Below, piece by piece: positions 10,085 through 22,015 of a stretch of DNA of 64,000 nt. The position numbers were made by a program, and so were the translations under genes. Each line of letters starts with the position of its first letter. The stretch's first letter is position 1. Source of the DNA: Axinella damicornis (lineage: Eukaryota > Porifera > Demospongiae > Axinellida > Axinellidae). The stretch spans positions 6,466,626 through 6,530,625 of the forward strand of contig OZ007511.1 of assembly GCA_963931865.1 (NCBI GenBank), read 5' to 3'. Below the pieces are notes generated by a model that had not been told where the DNA came from, made no database searches, and saw nothing but the letters and a program-made list of their open reading frames with translations.

Positions 10085-10326
10085 GGGTCAAACTTCACTC
10101 TCACGATCTCTCCTCTCTCCCACCTCACCTCCCCCTTCCGTCTTGCTGCCACCCCTCCTCCCCCTTTCCCTCTCGCCACCACCCCTCTTCCCCCTTTCCC
10201 TCTCACTACTTCCCCTCCTCTCTCTCCTCCCTCCCTCACCACCACCCCTATTCCTTGCCACCTCTGCTCCCTCTCTCTCCCTCTGTTGCCCCCCTCTCCC
10301 CCCCCCCCCCCCCCCCCCCCCCCCCC
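10085..10326. repeat. Pyrimidine tract with 29-base C run
   Basis: CT-rich strand of about 240 bases ending in C29 (10298-10326). A second pyrimidine stretch follows at 10530-10670. Pro/Ser/Leu frames across these are not credible genes. Confidence 0.9.
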
Positions 10327-10826
10327 TTCCCTGCTGAATAATACAACCCTGCCCCTCAATTTCCTTCCTTGCCCAGGTCTGTGCCAGCTAGGCCACATCT
10401 CCCCAGAGCTAGACTGATCTGAGCATCAGTTGTCCGGCCCGCTGGCTTACAGCACAGCCACCCATCACCCAGGTGTGCAAGCTCTGCTGATACCATGCAG
10501 CTGTATGTGCATGATAGAACAAAAGTGTCCCTCTCCCCTTCGCTTGCTTTACCGTCTCCCCCCTCCCTCTTCCTCCCTCCCCTCCTTCCTCCTCCTCCCC
10601 CTCCCTCCCTCTTCCTCTCTCCCTCCCTCCTTCTTCCCCCCTACCTCCCTCCCCCTCCCTCCTCTAGGAGATAGTGGTGCTGACTCAGGAGGGAGACACG
10701 GGAGATGGCAGTAAATTGGAACATTCCGGACAATTTTGTTATCTTATACTGCTTCAATGTTCATATCACTGTGTACTGGGAAAGTTCACAATGCTTTTTG
10801 ATGTAGTGTTGCAAGTGCTGCAGCAC

Positions 10827-10892
10827 TAGCCTCGTCCCCGGGCCATTCAGAGTAACTAGGGCGCTACTCCACGTGGCCTGGGAATGAGGCTA
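10827..10892. mobile_element. 66-bp TAGCCTCG palindromic MITE
   Basis: TAGCCTCGTCCCCGGGCC at the left faces GGCCTGGGAATGAGGCTA at the right. Same termini as the 9-bp-TSD family. A clean target duplication is not visible here. Confidence 0.7.
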
Positions 10893-11636
10893 GTGCTGCA
10901 GGTACAAGTGCAAATAGATGATGTCTGACAGGTCATGGTCCTGAAACATTATCTGGCCCCATATATTCCACTGCTCTATGTATAATTACAGCTCTCCATA
11001 ATAATTATGATTGTGCAAGTAGAACATTACACACATGCAACGTTGGCACCCCCAGGGTAGGAGTCCCTGCAAAATGTGCTTTAGAAGGTTCTAGATTTAC
11101 AAATTTGAGACATTTTTTCGAAGGGGTTGTACAGTAACTGTTTTAATGCAGTTCTCTATACACAATTTGGACAGTTCCCCATAATAATATGCCAGCAACA
11201 AGGGAACGAGACTAATATAGTGGTCAGAGTTGTTTAGTGAATGGTCAGTGTTCGCGGCTTATGCTTCAATCTTGTGTCTGTCCACAGATTTTTCATAGCG
11301 GGATTCTTCAGTCAAATTGTACTGGTTTCTCCAAGGCTCCTTTTGAATCATGTGATTGCTTGAAGGATTTCCTCAAATTGAGCAACCCCGTGAAACTGAC
11401 AGAGTACAAACAACCAGAAGACTGGATTTGGTCCACCTTCCTCCCCCTATTACAAACTGCCGTACCAGCCAAGTGTTTTCAAATACGATCACCCTATGTT
11501 CGGTGATCTACCAGATTTAGCGCTGGAGATCGTCATGATAGCATTGCAGGTCATGCTGGGCAGGGAGCATCATCGTGATATGTTGTTAAAAGAGGGAATT
11601 CTAGACTGCATGCCTTGGTACGTTGATGGGCCTTAC

Positions 11637-11733
11637 ATCATTCTCCGGCAGCTCCAAGACGTCGGCTAGCTCCACCCACTTCTGTGCTACAGAGTGGGCA
11701 ACCCATGGAAATCCCAGCTCCAATACGTTCAAG
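11637..11733 (-). CDS. Death-domain exon (N-terminal half)
   Basis: Minus-strand exon bounded by an AG acceptor (11734-11735) and GAT|GTAAGG donor. It reads LNVLELGFPWVAHSVAQKW, VELADVLELPEND. The V-A-x-x-W-x-x-L-A-x-x-L pattern is helix 1-2 of a death domain. No matching second half is found downstream on this strand (down to about 10.9 kb). The previous exon on the strand (12194-11981) is already a second-half death-domain exon, so the protein would carry two domains in tandem, or the gene has been rearranged. Confidence 0.6.
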
Positions 11734-11980
11734 CTGTCCGGTGACTGTGGATGACTACTCTTGGGAACTGCGAGGAGGAAATGGATGTGCACTTTGATAA
11801 ACTAGCTATCAACATACAATGTAGTACACTCATGTAGCAATAATGTCAGCCTGAGAACAAGTCAATTTGGCAGCATTTAGAATGACCAGTATTTCATCTA
11901 GGGGGGCATTTGCCAATTCCCCCCCCCCCCCCCCCCCCTCCCCTCGAAAGATACCAAATTAACAGCACAAGATACAAGCC

Positions 11981-12194
11981 CTACGTACGGGTGGGGTCAA
12001 GTCGCACTGCCTCAGCATAAGGCCCACAGCTCACGAGTACCAGTGCCAGAGACTGGGTCATGTTGGTGGGGTTTCTCCTCTTCCACTCGAGCAGGAGGAA
12101 GAGCAGGTCTCGGACGGAGCTGTGTTGACTCCTCTCCGTGAACTCTCCCTGGGTGAAACCCAGTTTGTGTGCAGTGCTGAACTCTCTCAAACGG
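11981..12194 (-). CDS. Death-domain exon (C-terminal half)
   Basis: After the acceptor AG at 12195-12196 the frame reads RLREFSTAHKLGFTQGEF, SSVRDLLFLLLEWKRRN, MTQSLALVLVSCGPYAEAV. The D-L-L-x-x-L-L-x-W and the following A/V-rich helix match helices 3-6 of death domains. The frame stops at 11981-11983, but a strong donor (CCC|GTACGT) just upstream could splice to the exon at 11733. Function: probable adaptor in apoptosis or innate immune signalling; partner unknown. Confidence 0.65.
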
Positions 12195-12374
12195 CTGTCG
12201 GTCTACGATCTCTCTCATCTCACCAGAACTTGGGAAATCTGAGCAGTAGATGTCAATAAGTAATCTCCGTGTCATATGAACATGTATAGCAGTCCATAAT
12301 GATAGTGGAAATCAGGCAAGGATTAGGTTTGGTGAAATGACCCAAAATGGCTGCAACAATGTTGTGATCTGGAC

Positions 12375-12964
12375 TAGCCTTGTTCCCAGGCCCAAGAGAG
12401 GGAGGAGAAAAGGGCCTGGTTTCCACTGTTTTCGCATACGCTTAATTATCCCTAACCATAACACATATTCATAAGGGGGAGGGTGCAAATGACGTCTTCA
12501 TACTCGCATGGTCGAGCGTGTGACACTATCTATTTTGCTACACTGGTCCTCCATCCGCGAGATGAGGGGTGACACAGCCACAATTGCACTGCCACAAGCA
12601 ACAGACTTACCCGACATTCATTATTCAAAACAAACGGAAGAGTCTGGTAGCATACTGACTCCACCCGGTCGGTACGACGGTAGCCACACAAAAACATCCC
12701 ATCTTTCAATCGCAGGTCACTGTTCTAGCTCAATTCAGGAGCGGCTTGACACCTGAGGGCATAGGAGAGCACGATCGAGAGCTGTTGTACCGCACTCCAC
12801 TCGCTAGCTAGTTAACTGTATGGATCACGTTATCCACTTCGACATCACGAGTGTACAAACATAATCGAACGTCCACGGTGCCAGTGGAATTCCACCGCTC
12901 TTTAGAGCATGCGCAAACAGTGGAAACCAGGCCCTTTTCTCCTCGCCGCCTCGGAACGAGGCTA
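12375..12964. mobile_element. TAGCCTTG-type TIR element, about 590 bp
   Basis: Left end 'tagccttgttcccaggcccaag' with 'gggcctggtttccactgttt' is mirrored by 'aaacagtggaaaccaggccc' and 'cggaacgaggcta' at 12907-12964. Flanks GATCTGGAC and GATCTATTA agree in only 5 of 9 bases, so the target duplication is eroded or absent. The interior has no transposase. Confidence 0.7.
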
Positions 12965-13159
12965 GATCTATTAGTTGGTGCTTGGACATCCGGCCATGAC
13001 TGGTGATTTGGGAAAATGAATTTTGGGAGGATAATACCACAGTACATTAGATAATGTAAAGTCACAGTCGTGTTGATCAGTGTAGGTGTTGTTGCTATGG
13101 AGATAGGAATAGCCTCATCTTCAGGCCTATAGGTCTGCCTTGCTTGCAGAAAGGCTAAA

Positions 13160-13260
13160 CAGGCGGAGGTCGCATGACATCACATGATCTGCGGCAGTAT
13201 GATGCTGTATTCTACCCATGCAGCTATGAAGATGATGAGACAAGCGCCAGCCAAGAGCAT
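13160..13260 (-). CDS. Possible short transmembrane exon
   Basis: Minus frame MEAMLLAGACLIIFIAAWVE followed by YSIILPQIM and a stop. It contains one hydrophobic span of about 18 residues. It lies between coiled-coil and death-domain exons of the same strand, but its frame opens after a stop and no acceptor was fixed. Could be chance. Confidence 0.2.
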
Positions 13261-13499
13261 TGCCTCCATGGTTAAATTCTAATGCTGGCCAAGCAAGCTA
13301 TACGTATATCACAACCAAAGTAACGATCTTGGATCATAATGCAAACTGTTCATGGTACGTACTGAGGAAGAAGTATTGTCTCATTCAATTCCGGTTAGGC
13401 GACATGATCGGCAGTCTTACCTTCTGGTTGGAGAACCTCACGAGATATTCCCTGCGCAAGACAAAACAATTGCCGCCAATTGATCTTCCCTTGATCGCC

Positions 13500-13770
13500 T
13501 CCCCATCTTCTAACCCCCCACTCCCTTGCCAAACCTTTCCACTGTCCATTCGCAAGTCTCCTTTCCCTACTCCCCATGTTCAACCTCCCCCCTCCTCCTC
13601 CTCTCCTCTCCCTATCTCCTCTTCCCCTTTTCCCCTCCCCTCTTTCCCCCTCCCCTTCCCCTCCTCTTTCCCCTTCTCCTCTTCCTCTTCCCCTTTCCCT
13701 CCCCTTCCCTCCCACCCCTTCCCCTCCCCCCCTCCCCCCCCCCTTTCCCCTCCCCTCCTCCTTCTGTGTC
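13500..13770. repeat. Pyrimidine-rich tract
   Basis: Nearly pure C/T on the plus strand with poly-C runs. Overlapping Pro/Ser/Leu or Gly/Arg/Glu frames are artefacts. Confidence 0.9.
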
Positions 13771-13857
13771 CTCATACCAAGCTGGCAGCTCACTCATGAA
13801 CTCAGCATTTGCTGCTCAACATGCGCTTTAGTATACATGCAGTGCACAAACACTCAC

Positions 13858-14090
13858 TAGAACGTCCTGGTAGCTGGATGGCTGAAGAGGGCGTCGGCAT
13901 GCATCGGATCATCTGCATTGCTCTCTGATTCACGTCCTGCTCAAACACTTCCAGTCTGGCGTCCGCTCGGTTGAGCGCCGTTGCACTCTTGTCCATCTTC
14001 TGCTCCATCTCTCGAATCATTTTCTTACGAGTGAGCTCATTGTGTTGCCGCTCTCGACTCAAATCTTCTTTCAGCTTGCACCGAACTTCT
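13858..14090 (-). CDS. Coiled-coil exon of a minus-strand gene
   Basis: Reads EVRCKLKEDLSRERQHNEL, TRKKMIREMEQKMDKSATAL, NRADARLEVFEQDVNQRAMQ, then MIRCMPTPSSAIQLPGR, ending at TTCTA|GTGAGT. The charged heptad-like helix of about 60 residues is a clear coiled coil. Acceptor lies in 'tgttagag' at 14088-14092. Family not recognised. Position suggests it belongs with the death-domain exons downstream on the same strand, but phases between exons are not resolved. Confidence 0.55.
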
Positions 14091-14229
14091 CTAACAGGGA
14101 GAGGGAGAGAGGAAGGGGGTACTGAGTAGTTACTATCTCTTTCCTCCATAGTCTTATAGTCTCATTCAATACAAGCAGCCAGGGAAGATGCACTCTCTCC
14201 GAGGAACACATCATCACTCACAGTCGTAC

Positions 14230-14300
14230 CTGTTCCCCAAGTGACTTGACTTTCTTCCCTTCTGGTGCATCCAGGAATACGTACTTATCATCAATGAACA
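14230..14300 (-). CDS. Short exon upstream of the coiled coil
   Basis: Bounded by TTTCAG acceptor (14301-14302) and ACAG|GTACGA donor. Reads FIDDKYVFLDAPEGKK then VKSLGEQ. Charged, hydrophilic, no stops. Function unknown; probably the exon preceding 13858-14090. Confidence 0.45.
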
Positions 14301-14302
14301 CT

Positions 14303-17180
14303 GAAACGTGTGATCTGTGCATGCATACGGTGTAGCAGCACGGCACATGGCCCATGGGACAAACAGACATCAAGTGCAAGGAACTTCAGCTGGGGTGGAC
14401 AAAACAGTGGATGGGCAAGGTGATGGACGGCAAGGCAAGCAGAATGGTGAACTGCAAGGTCAACTGTGCTTGCTGCCACAATGTTATCATTACAGTAATT
14501 TATGTGAGTTCAAAATGTTACTCCACTGCCAGAGTGCCAGAGAGTTGGAAGAACCAATCAGATTTCCGAAAATTGCCACATGACAACAGTAAACCGAATT
14601 GCATCATATATTGAAACGATGCAGTCACACTCATTCATTGCAATAGTCGATTACAAGTATGACGTGGACTTTAGTGCTTGAATGAGGTATGCAACTGCTG
14701 TGATGTTACATCCGGATCAGTTTAAACACAATTCCAAGCCCATTCCCATGGCCAGCGGTTGATTGCTTACAGTGCTTTGTATACTACACAATACTGGTGG
14801 AGGGAATGGACTGGAACGAAGCTAGGCTAGATGCATCCAAATGCACTTTGGTGAGCAGGCAGGATATCGCGGACCCCTGCCGCTGCAAGCCTACAGCTGG
14901 CTGGGGGGGGGGGGGGGGGTCTTGAACCCTAACATTATCTATCGTTGATTCCACATACAAGCTTGTGCCACTGCTACCACAACACCAAGCCTAGAAAACT
15001 ATGGTACAGTGTTGTGTCTAGCTGGGCATAGAGATGTTGGATCGTTCCCAGACTGGGATCAGTCTGGGAACAAAATCAACTGATGAATTGTTGTGACATT
15101 ATCATCAGCCAAAGGCTTTCAAATACTTCTGGGGATGGAGGAGCTGGCCCCTCCCACCCACACCCTTCCCCTGTGGCTGCGGTGTGGCTGCTTGGTCCCA
15201 CCCTTCCAGAAATCCTGGCTACAGGCCTGTGCTGTTCTGTGGTACTGCCGTGTTCCTCACAACAACCTGGGACATAGTACTTTAAGACCAGAGCCAAAGT
15301 CTGCTCCAACCCTTGGGATCACACTCTGCTTTTGATAACCCTCTAGTTGCCAGCCAGTTGCTGGCATCTTGTAACTTCATCACAGAGTATGGCCTCCAAA
15401 AACCCATAGCATGTTCTATACTCTGACTACATGACTTATGTCTGAACAAAATTCTTTCTTGTGATGTGACTGATGACAGTGAAGTGGTTTGTGAAGTGGT
15501 TTGTGCTGTGTAAGCTTGTCATGACACTCTTCCTAATAATTATTAGATTATTGGAAATTGTTGAGCTAGGTAGTTACATAATGAACATGATTTTTGACCA
15601 TGCTTGACATGCAGACTGACTTATGGTTCAAATCAGAATAATGCCTTACTGCTAGCCTCGTCCCCATGCCTTCTCACCACCCCCGGACACAAAACGGAAC
15701 ACACACATGCACACATGCACACACACATTGAGCAGATGTCAACAGAAAGATTACTTATTTTCATTCAACCGTCGCTCTGTGACATTAGGTTACGGCATGA
15801 AATTACTGCTACCATAGCACTTGCAATGATTTGAGCATAGTAAATTTTGAAGGCTTTCAGTGGATCGAGCCAATGTCCAACACTGCTCTACCTCGATTAT
15901 GTTCAAGGCCTGTATCTCTCTCCCTGCTAGTCTTTTCTTTTCACAGCATTCACTGAATTTGGAACACATGCACAGATCAGTTTACGGCTTCCAAAAGCCT
16001 CAGAATTGCTTGATCTTGTTCCCAGACTGATCACAGTCTGGGAAAAATGCAACATCGCTGCGCCCAGCTAGACAAAACATTAGCTACCGTTTGAGCGTTC
16101 ATAAATGTATGACCAAATCACACGATGATTGCCACCTCGACGGTTATGAGTGCCTTTGTCATGTAATGTACGCTTTAATTGGAATGAGCCAAAAGGTAGC
16201 TCCCTACGATCATCCAGGGAATGGGGCTGCATGGCTATAAATACGAGCTGGTGGATGCTAATAGAGTCCAGTCAGGCATGAGAAAAATGTCAGGCATGAG
16301 AAAAATGTCAGTTTGCCCTACCAGTGGGTTACACTATCTCTCTCTGCATGATCTGAAAACGTTTAGGTAAACAGCTTGTAACTAATTGTAATTTCAACAC
16401 AGGGCATCCCAGTGCAATAATTTCATCAAGTTGTCACACAACAGAAATTAAAATTAATGTAATTGTGGGTCATTGTCGAGACATGCACACAATATGGGAG
16501 AGTGCACTGGTTGGGGATATTGGTGCATGTGCACTGTTAGAGTGTGGCTACTTGGAATGAGGTCTAGCACAATACACAAACCTTCATTTCTAGCCTCGTT
16601 CCCAGGCCTCCTACGTGGCGAGTAGACTAGGTTAGCCTTCAGCACAGCCGTATAGAGCGTTCTTTGGTAGCTGTCGCGGTCGCTTCCTGCCATCACTTGG
16701 CTCAGAACTACACAGCTGTGCACAGCAACACAGAATAATGACCATGGTGTCGCCGCTCCAGTCAATTGACTCCACTATCACGTGGCAGAAAGAATCACTA
16801 CAAGAGTTTAGAAGCGCTATAGCTATTATTATTACATGCTATGGATTTTGCCCGGTTTGAATTTTCTGGAAGTTACACGGGGCAACGACCTACTTATGCG
16901 CTCTTGCTTGCAGCCAGTCCTGCATTGATGACCCTGTTGCCAACCAATTTCTAATCACAACCACAATTAGAGTGGATGCTGCATATACACTGTACAGGAT
17001 TAGTGTAGCTGGGACCAGCAGTATAGTGACAATAATACGTAGGTGGCTGCCTTACTGAGCGACCTGGTTCCACTGGAATGCTTCTCAAAGTCATTGCGTG
17101 CATATTCTAGTTAGCAAAACAACTACATGGTACCACCAATAGCTGTGCACAGTGTCAAGGCATTCGAACCAGGACAGTAA
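14303..17180. other. No gene recognised; short palindromes
   Basis: Contains a G17 tract (14903-14919), small palindromes built on 'ttcccagactg...cagtctgggaa' (about 15045-15070 and 16021-16047) and a solo TAGCCTCGTTCCC end near 16591. No exon with recognisable homology was seen. Confidence 0.5.
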
Positions 17181-17237
17181 TCAACTCCCAGTATTACAGT
17201 TATCAGCAATGTGTTCCCAGTGTGTACTACTTCCCAC

Positions 17238-17324
17238 CTCTGGAGGCATCCATGCGTATGTCCTAATGGCCGTTGTTTGCTTCACAGTTTGGTCCCGCCT
17301 CTGAGCTGAGCCAAAGTCGCAGAT
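17238..17324 (-). CDS. Kinase activation-segment exon (MAP3K/TKL-like)
   Basis: Exactly 29 codons between a TTTCAG acceptor and a GAG|GTGGGA donor: ICDFGSAQRRDQTV, KQTTAIRTYAWMPPE. It spans DFG to the APE-equivalent PPE. C-DFG-x-A and T-Y-A-W-M-x-P-E are typical of TAK1/MLK-type MAP3 kinases. No neighbouring kinase exon (HRD loop, C-lobe) was found on this strand, so it is an isolated exon, either of a dispersed gene or a remnant. Confidence 0.65.
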
Positions 17325-18059
17325 CTGAAATATAATTATTACAGTGTAAGCTAGGGCTTTATACGTAGTAGCACGTGAAAAACTACCTGTAAATATGGGG
17401 ACTGGGCAGGCACAGTCATCGTCAAAATTGCTCCGTGATTGCACCATCCGGTGAATCATTTGACGGTTACGGTGCCCTCCGAGTCCCATATCTATAGGTA
17501 CATTCATGGTGCATATTGACCCATGAAGGGTGAGAGGGATAGCTACACATAACAGCACTAGGCGGTACTCAGAGTACAAGTGTTTATCATGTGATTGTTT
17601 CGAGCAGTACAGGTAAAAGGTCTTGCTCCCCTACTCAGAAGTACTGCATAAACACTCTGCAGGATTAATCACAAGTGTCGATCTACCATACTCACCCTAA
17701 TCACACTCGAGCTATTTGAATGTGCTACAGTTTCATACCTTGGCTATCAGCTTGGATGTATATAAGGACGACTGAACGGGAGAACAGAGGTGTGCAATGA
17801 GAAAGGCAGCTGCTACATTCATGTGACCAATAATTCATGCATCACAAAATAATGCATGTTCCATTTACATGTCGTATGTAGGAGTTAGCCAGGAGAGGGG
17901 GCGGCCGGTACTCTCCTTTGGGGGAAAGACTGCCCCAAGTACAGCTATATATATAAGATGACTAAACAGAGGGCAACATGGCTCAGAACACAACATGGCT
18001 CCTCTGGTGCACGATGAGCCAAGTAGAGTCATTATTGATAGTCTTATTAACGCTCCCTT

Positions 18060-18255
18060 CACCAGCTACACCTCACTCACTCACTCACTCATTCACCCAC
18101 CCGCTTGCTCCTCAGCTCACTCACTCTCTCACTCACTCCCGACTCCCTCCCTCCCTCCCTCCCTCCCTCCCTCCCTCTCTCCCTCCCTCCCTCCCTCCCT
18201 CCATCCCTGTCTCCCTCCTTCCTTCCCTCCCTCCCTGTCTCCCTCCCTCCTATTA
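18060..18255. repeat. (CACT)n and (CCCT)n arrays
   Basis: CACT-rich array followed by a CCCT array (18140-18250). Confidence 0.95.
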
Positions 18256-18661
18256 GACAATAGCCTATAAATCACAGCCCCTTCAACTTGTGTTACTATA
18301 GCTGCCATCAACCACAGAAACCTCAGTCGGCCATAAACAGGTCCGAATCCAATGGTAAAGTGTTGTGCTACAATGAGATTGAACAACGAAAAAGGGGTGG
18401 TGGTGGGGGGGGGGGGGGGGGGGGGGGGGGGGCAAAGATGACCACATCAAGGACCTTAATACATTCCATTGACCACATGAAAGCATATTAACCCAGGAAA
18501 AGATATCTACTAACAACTTTCCTGTCTGGAATTTGAGATGACCAATGAGAAAGAGCGGGCACGCAATTTACTACTAGTTATCATGGATTACGTCACCGAT
18601 TGATCGAGGAGTCAAATACAGTTCAGCTCGTAATGAGGGCTCTCTTTGCTGTTGGTTCATG

Positions 18662-19416
18662 CAGGGGCGGCGGCACAGGGGGGGCAAGGGGGGCAAGCCC
18701 CCCCCCCCCCCCCCAAAAAAAAAAATTATATTTAGGGGGGGCATCGCCCCCCCTCTAATTAGCTCCTAGCAGCTAGCTACTTTAAACAGCCAACGGCTGC
18801 CCTATACTTAGTACTAGGTTGACTCGGCTAACTTTGTGTATGTACAATGTACGCGAATCGAGTTGCTGATCTGGCGCAAGTCCAGCTATCGACGTAGCCA
18901 GCGGCTGGTTAGCTAAAACTGAACGGCTTGGGAACGAGACCGCAATCTAGTATACCCGTGTACGTACGTATTACGTTCGTGAGCGAAATTTGAGCAAGAA
19001 AGAAGCACATGGCGGCCCCGGGACCTGCAATCCTCGTACATCTGGAACTTGCAGTGCAAAAGCACAAAGGTGCCACGAGAGCCCATCCCGATAGCTGAAA
19101 AATGAAGGCGAAATAAATTTCAAAAGACCGCAATCTAGTATACCCGTGTACGTACGTATTACGTTCGTGAGCGAAATTTGAGCAAGAAAGAAGCACATGG
19201 CGGCCCCGGGACCTGCAATCCTCGTACATCTGGAACTTGCAGTGCAAAAGCACAAAGGTGCCATGAGAGCCCATCCCGATAGCTGAAAAATGAAGGCGAA
19301 ATAAATTTTCCGCGCTTCGCGCGGACTGATCAGCACTACACACCTCTATGCACTCCCTCCGGCAGCGTGTAATATATCTTGCCCCCCCCAATCGTAAATA
19401 CGTGCCGCCGCCCTTG
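18662..19416. mobile_element. 755-bp TIR element with 5-bp TSD TCATG
   Basis: Left end CAGGGGCGGCGGCAC and right end GTGCCGCCGCCCTTG are inverted copies with one mismatch. TCATG precedes the left end (18657-18661) and follows the right end (19417-19421). The interior carries two tandem R2-like units offset by 188 bp (starting at 18941 and 19129) and a poly-C tract near the left end. The frames reading through these units on the minus strand are repetitive and do not resemble a transposase. Non-autonomous DNA transposon, superfamily not assigned. Confidence 0.85.
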
Positions 19417-20139
19417 TCATGACACCCTTTACTAGCTTCAAAGAACCTTTCAGCCACCTCCAGGGCTCAGGACACAAAATGGCTCCTCTGGTACAATTGA
19501 TCAGTCAAACAGATCTAGTGATAGTCTTATTAACGCTGCCTTTGATCACCAGCCCTCACTCCTCCCCAGAAGGGCTCATATTGGGTGTCACTAATCATGA
19601 ACACTGGACTGGACTGTCAGATACGTCAGAAGTATGTAAACAATAATTGACAACGAACATTCAATGTACTGTATGGAGTAATCCACCAAACAGATCATTA
19701 TGTGTAGACCTACGGACAACTACAGGGGCCATTTCTACCCTGTAAGCCCACTGTGGATGGTGTAGGCAGTCGCCAACAGTCTGAGTGTGCTGTAACAGTG
19801 TGGGCCTGGGAATGAGGCTATTATTACATGTACCATTGAAGACACATTCCATCTGTAAGGTCGCAAAGGGAGGTGATTTCCAGATGCAGGGTATTTCCAG
19901 AGGGCACTTCATGGCCTTCGCATTCGCTCCTTTACCAATTCTTCCGCTTTATGGTAAGTACACAAGCATACCCTACCGTCAAACTTTCTGAAGGCTTCTT
20001 CTGGAACTCAAAGTCACCGGACTGTGTTCCACATTCGCATTTTGATCTGCCTTTGTAATGGAATTCCGGACCAGCAACGGAAAGGTTTCCGAATCGCAGC
20101 ATCAATTTTGAAGGCGTGCCATTATTGTCATTTGAATGA

Positions 20140-20375
20140 GATATGGATCTTGGTACTGTGTTTGTGATCAGCATGAAAACAATTGGTGTCCTAAAAGTGA
20201 CTTCTAATATTGGTCAAATTCCGACCAAATTTCACACTCAACAAAGGCTCTTCTAATCCATGGTTTTCATGTTGGGGGTCGAAATTTAACATACAGGGAA
20301 ATGGGCATCATTTGAAGGCTCAATTCATGCTGATCACAATGGTGCACATCCCAGCCTCGTACCTCATTCCTAGCC
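20140..20375. mobile_element. Foldback MITE M6, copy 2
   Basis: Shares 'gatcagcatgaa' and 'gatcacaatggtgcacatcccagc' arms with copies at 6389 and 39225. Confidence 0.6.
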
Positions 20376-20639
20376 CAAGATACCTACATGTAGCTCAGTG
20401 TAAAATTAGTGTGCTATATCTGCATGCTTAGCCTCATTCCCATGCCTTCTACACTACCAGTCTTCTACACTACCAGTTTTTGATCGCTTATGCTTACTGT
20501 AGCGATGGAGGTGTAGAATGCCGTGCATGTCCCCTGGATGCCTTCCACAGCAAGAGGCAGTGTACGTACACGTAGCAAACAGAACATTCTTGAAGACATG
20601 ATTCATTTTTCCTGGCTTCACTTTGTATCCTTGGTGTGC

Positions 20640-20760
20640 TGATGCAGTACCAAGCAAGGATCTGTCGCTCACAAACACACACACACACACATGCACACGC
20701 ACAAACACACCCACACCCACACCCACTCCCACACCAACCCACCCACCCAAGCACCCACCT
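20640..20760. repeat. CA-rich microsatellite
   Basis: (CA)n merging into CCCACACCCA repeats. Confidence 0.9.
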
Positions 20761-20849
20761 CTCCTTAGGCACAGTGACCTTTAGGTTTCTAATGTGGTCA
20801 GAACAACATGTTTCAACGTACCCTTTGCCCTTTCGTTGCACAATACCTT

Positions 20850-21048
20850 CACAAGGCAGAAGATTGTAGCCTGTGGTTACAGATTCCCTTGGGACAGCAA
20901 TCAAATGGCATTGGCATCAAGTTACTAACACAGCAGTCTAACAAGTTCACCAACATGATGGTCACAAATATCAAGGGACCAACTTATCCAAAGGAATGCT
21001 CAAGGACATTGGTGGTGCCCAAACTGCTGAAGATTCCACTGAAATAAA
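20850..21048 (+). CDS. Possible acyltransferase C-terminal fragment
   Basis: The frame reads QQSNGIGIKLLTQQSNK then FTNMMVTNIKGPTYPK and stops at 21045-21047. The K-F-T-x-x-x-T-N-x-x-G-P pattern resembles the C-terminal domain of wax-ester synthase/DGAT (WSD-type) enzymes (KFTLxVTNVPGP in that family). Only about 60 residues are visible and no catalytic HHxxxDG motif was found nearby, so this is a weak call. Confidence 0.3.
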
Positions 21049-21769
21049 TCCTCATATCTCATTTTGGAGTGCGCAATTTCAAATATTGCCTTACGTACTT
21101 GTCTCAATTGCATGCAAAAGCAGAAGTGTATCTGGCAATGCAAGAAACCTTGGGGAGATGTGTATCGTGCAGCGTATCAACATGCAACAAGCTAGCGTCT
21201 GATAAATTACAGATTGAAGCTAACGGTTAGCCAGTGCTGATTCCTCATTGCATTGCCATATGTGTGTTGGCTTGCCCGCGAAGACAATGAGCTCAACCGC
21301 TCACATGGACCTCATTGTGCACTAGATGGTAGTGAAGAAGATGTGGTGAGCAGTCATATCTCTGTACGTTAACAGTGAGCATGAAGAACAATATGATAGT
21401 GCTGGGAGAGCTCTGAACATGCCTGATTGCTGTTACACTGTACGTAAACGAAGGTGGGCGCTCTCTCGGGGTTGAACGCAGAAAAACTTTGAAGAGTGCC
21501 CACTCCCCTATTTGGCAAGCACGTGAGGTACTTCATGAGACTACAGTATGTATGCCACTATTCGTGCTGTCTCACCTCCTGTTGAAGGTCGGCTGGCATG
21601 CGCTCCTTGGATTAGTAACCATTTCATAGACAAACCATAGCATTAGGCAACTAGGTCAAAGATCATGAGGAATTAGTCAGCTTTTGCTTAACAGTGCAGC
21701 TGCTAGTGGCGGCATACGGACTGTTACTTGTCACATGAGCCAAAGCATGCAGCATGCTTGGCTCATGCA

Positions 21770-22015
21770 CTCATTGCAACAGGCTCAGACAGACTCACAA
21801 GAGTTACACTGTCCCAAGGGAGCTCATATGCCATGACGGCAAAGTCAGGGAGCTAGCTCATACCATGCTGAGAAACTTAGGAGCACATGCCATACCGGCA
21901 AATTTAGGGAGCTCATGCCTTGCTGGTAAATTCAGGGAGAACATGCCATGCCGGCAAAGTCAGGGAGCTCATGCCAAAATTAGGGAGCACATGCTAAGCT
22001 GGCCCATGCTGGCCA
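21770..22015. repeat. Degenerate repeat of about 29 bp
   Basis: Imperfect repeats of 'gccggcaaagtcagggagctcat' and variants; about eight units. Confidence 0.8.

Noticed and set aside
18909..19457. 182-codon minus frame with two near-identical blocks
   Set aside because: It translates the tandem R2 units inside the TIR element; the repetition explains the length.
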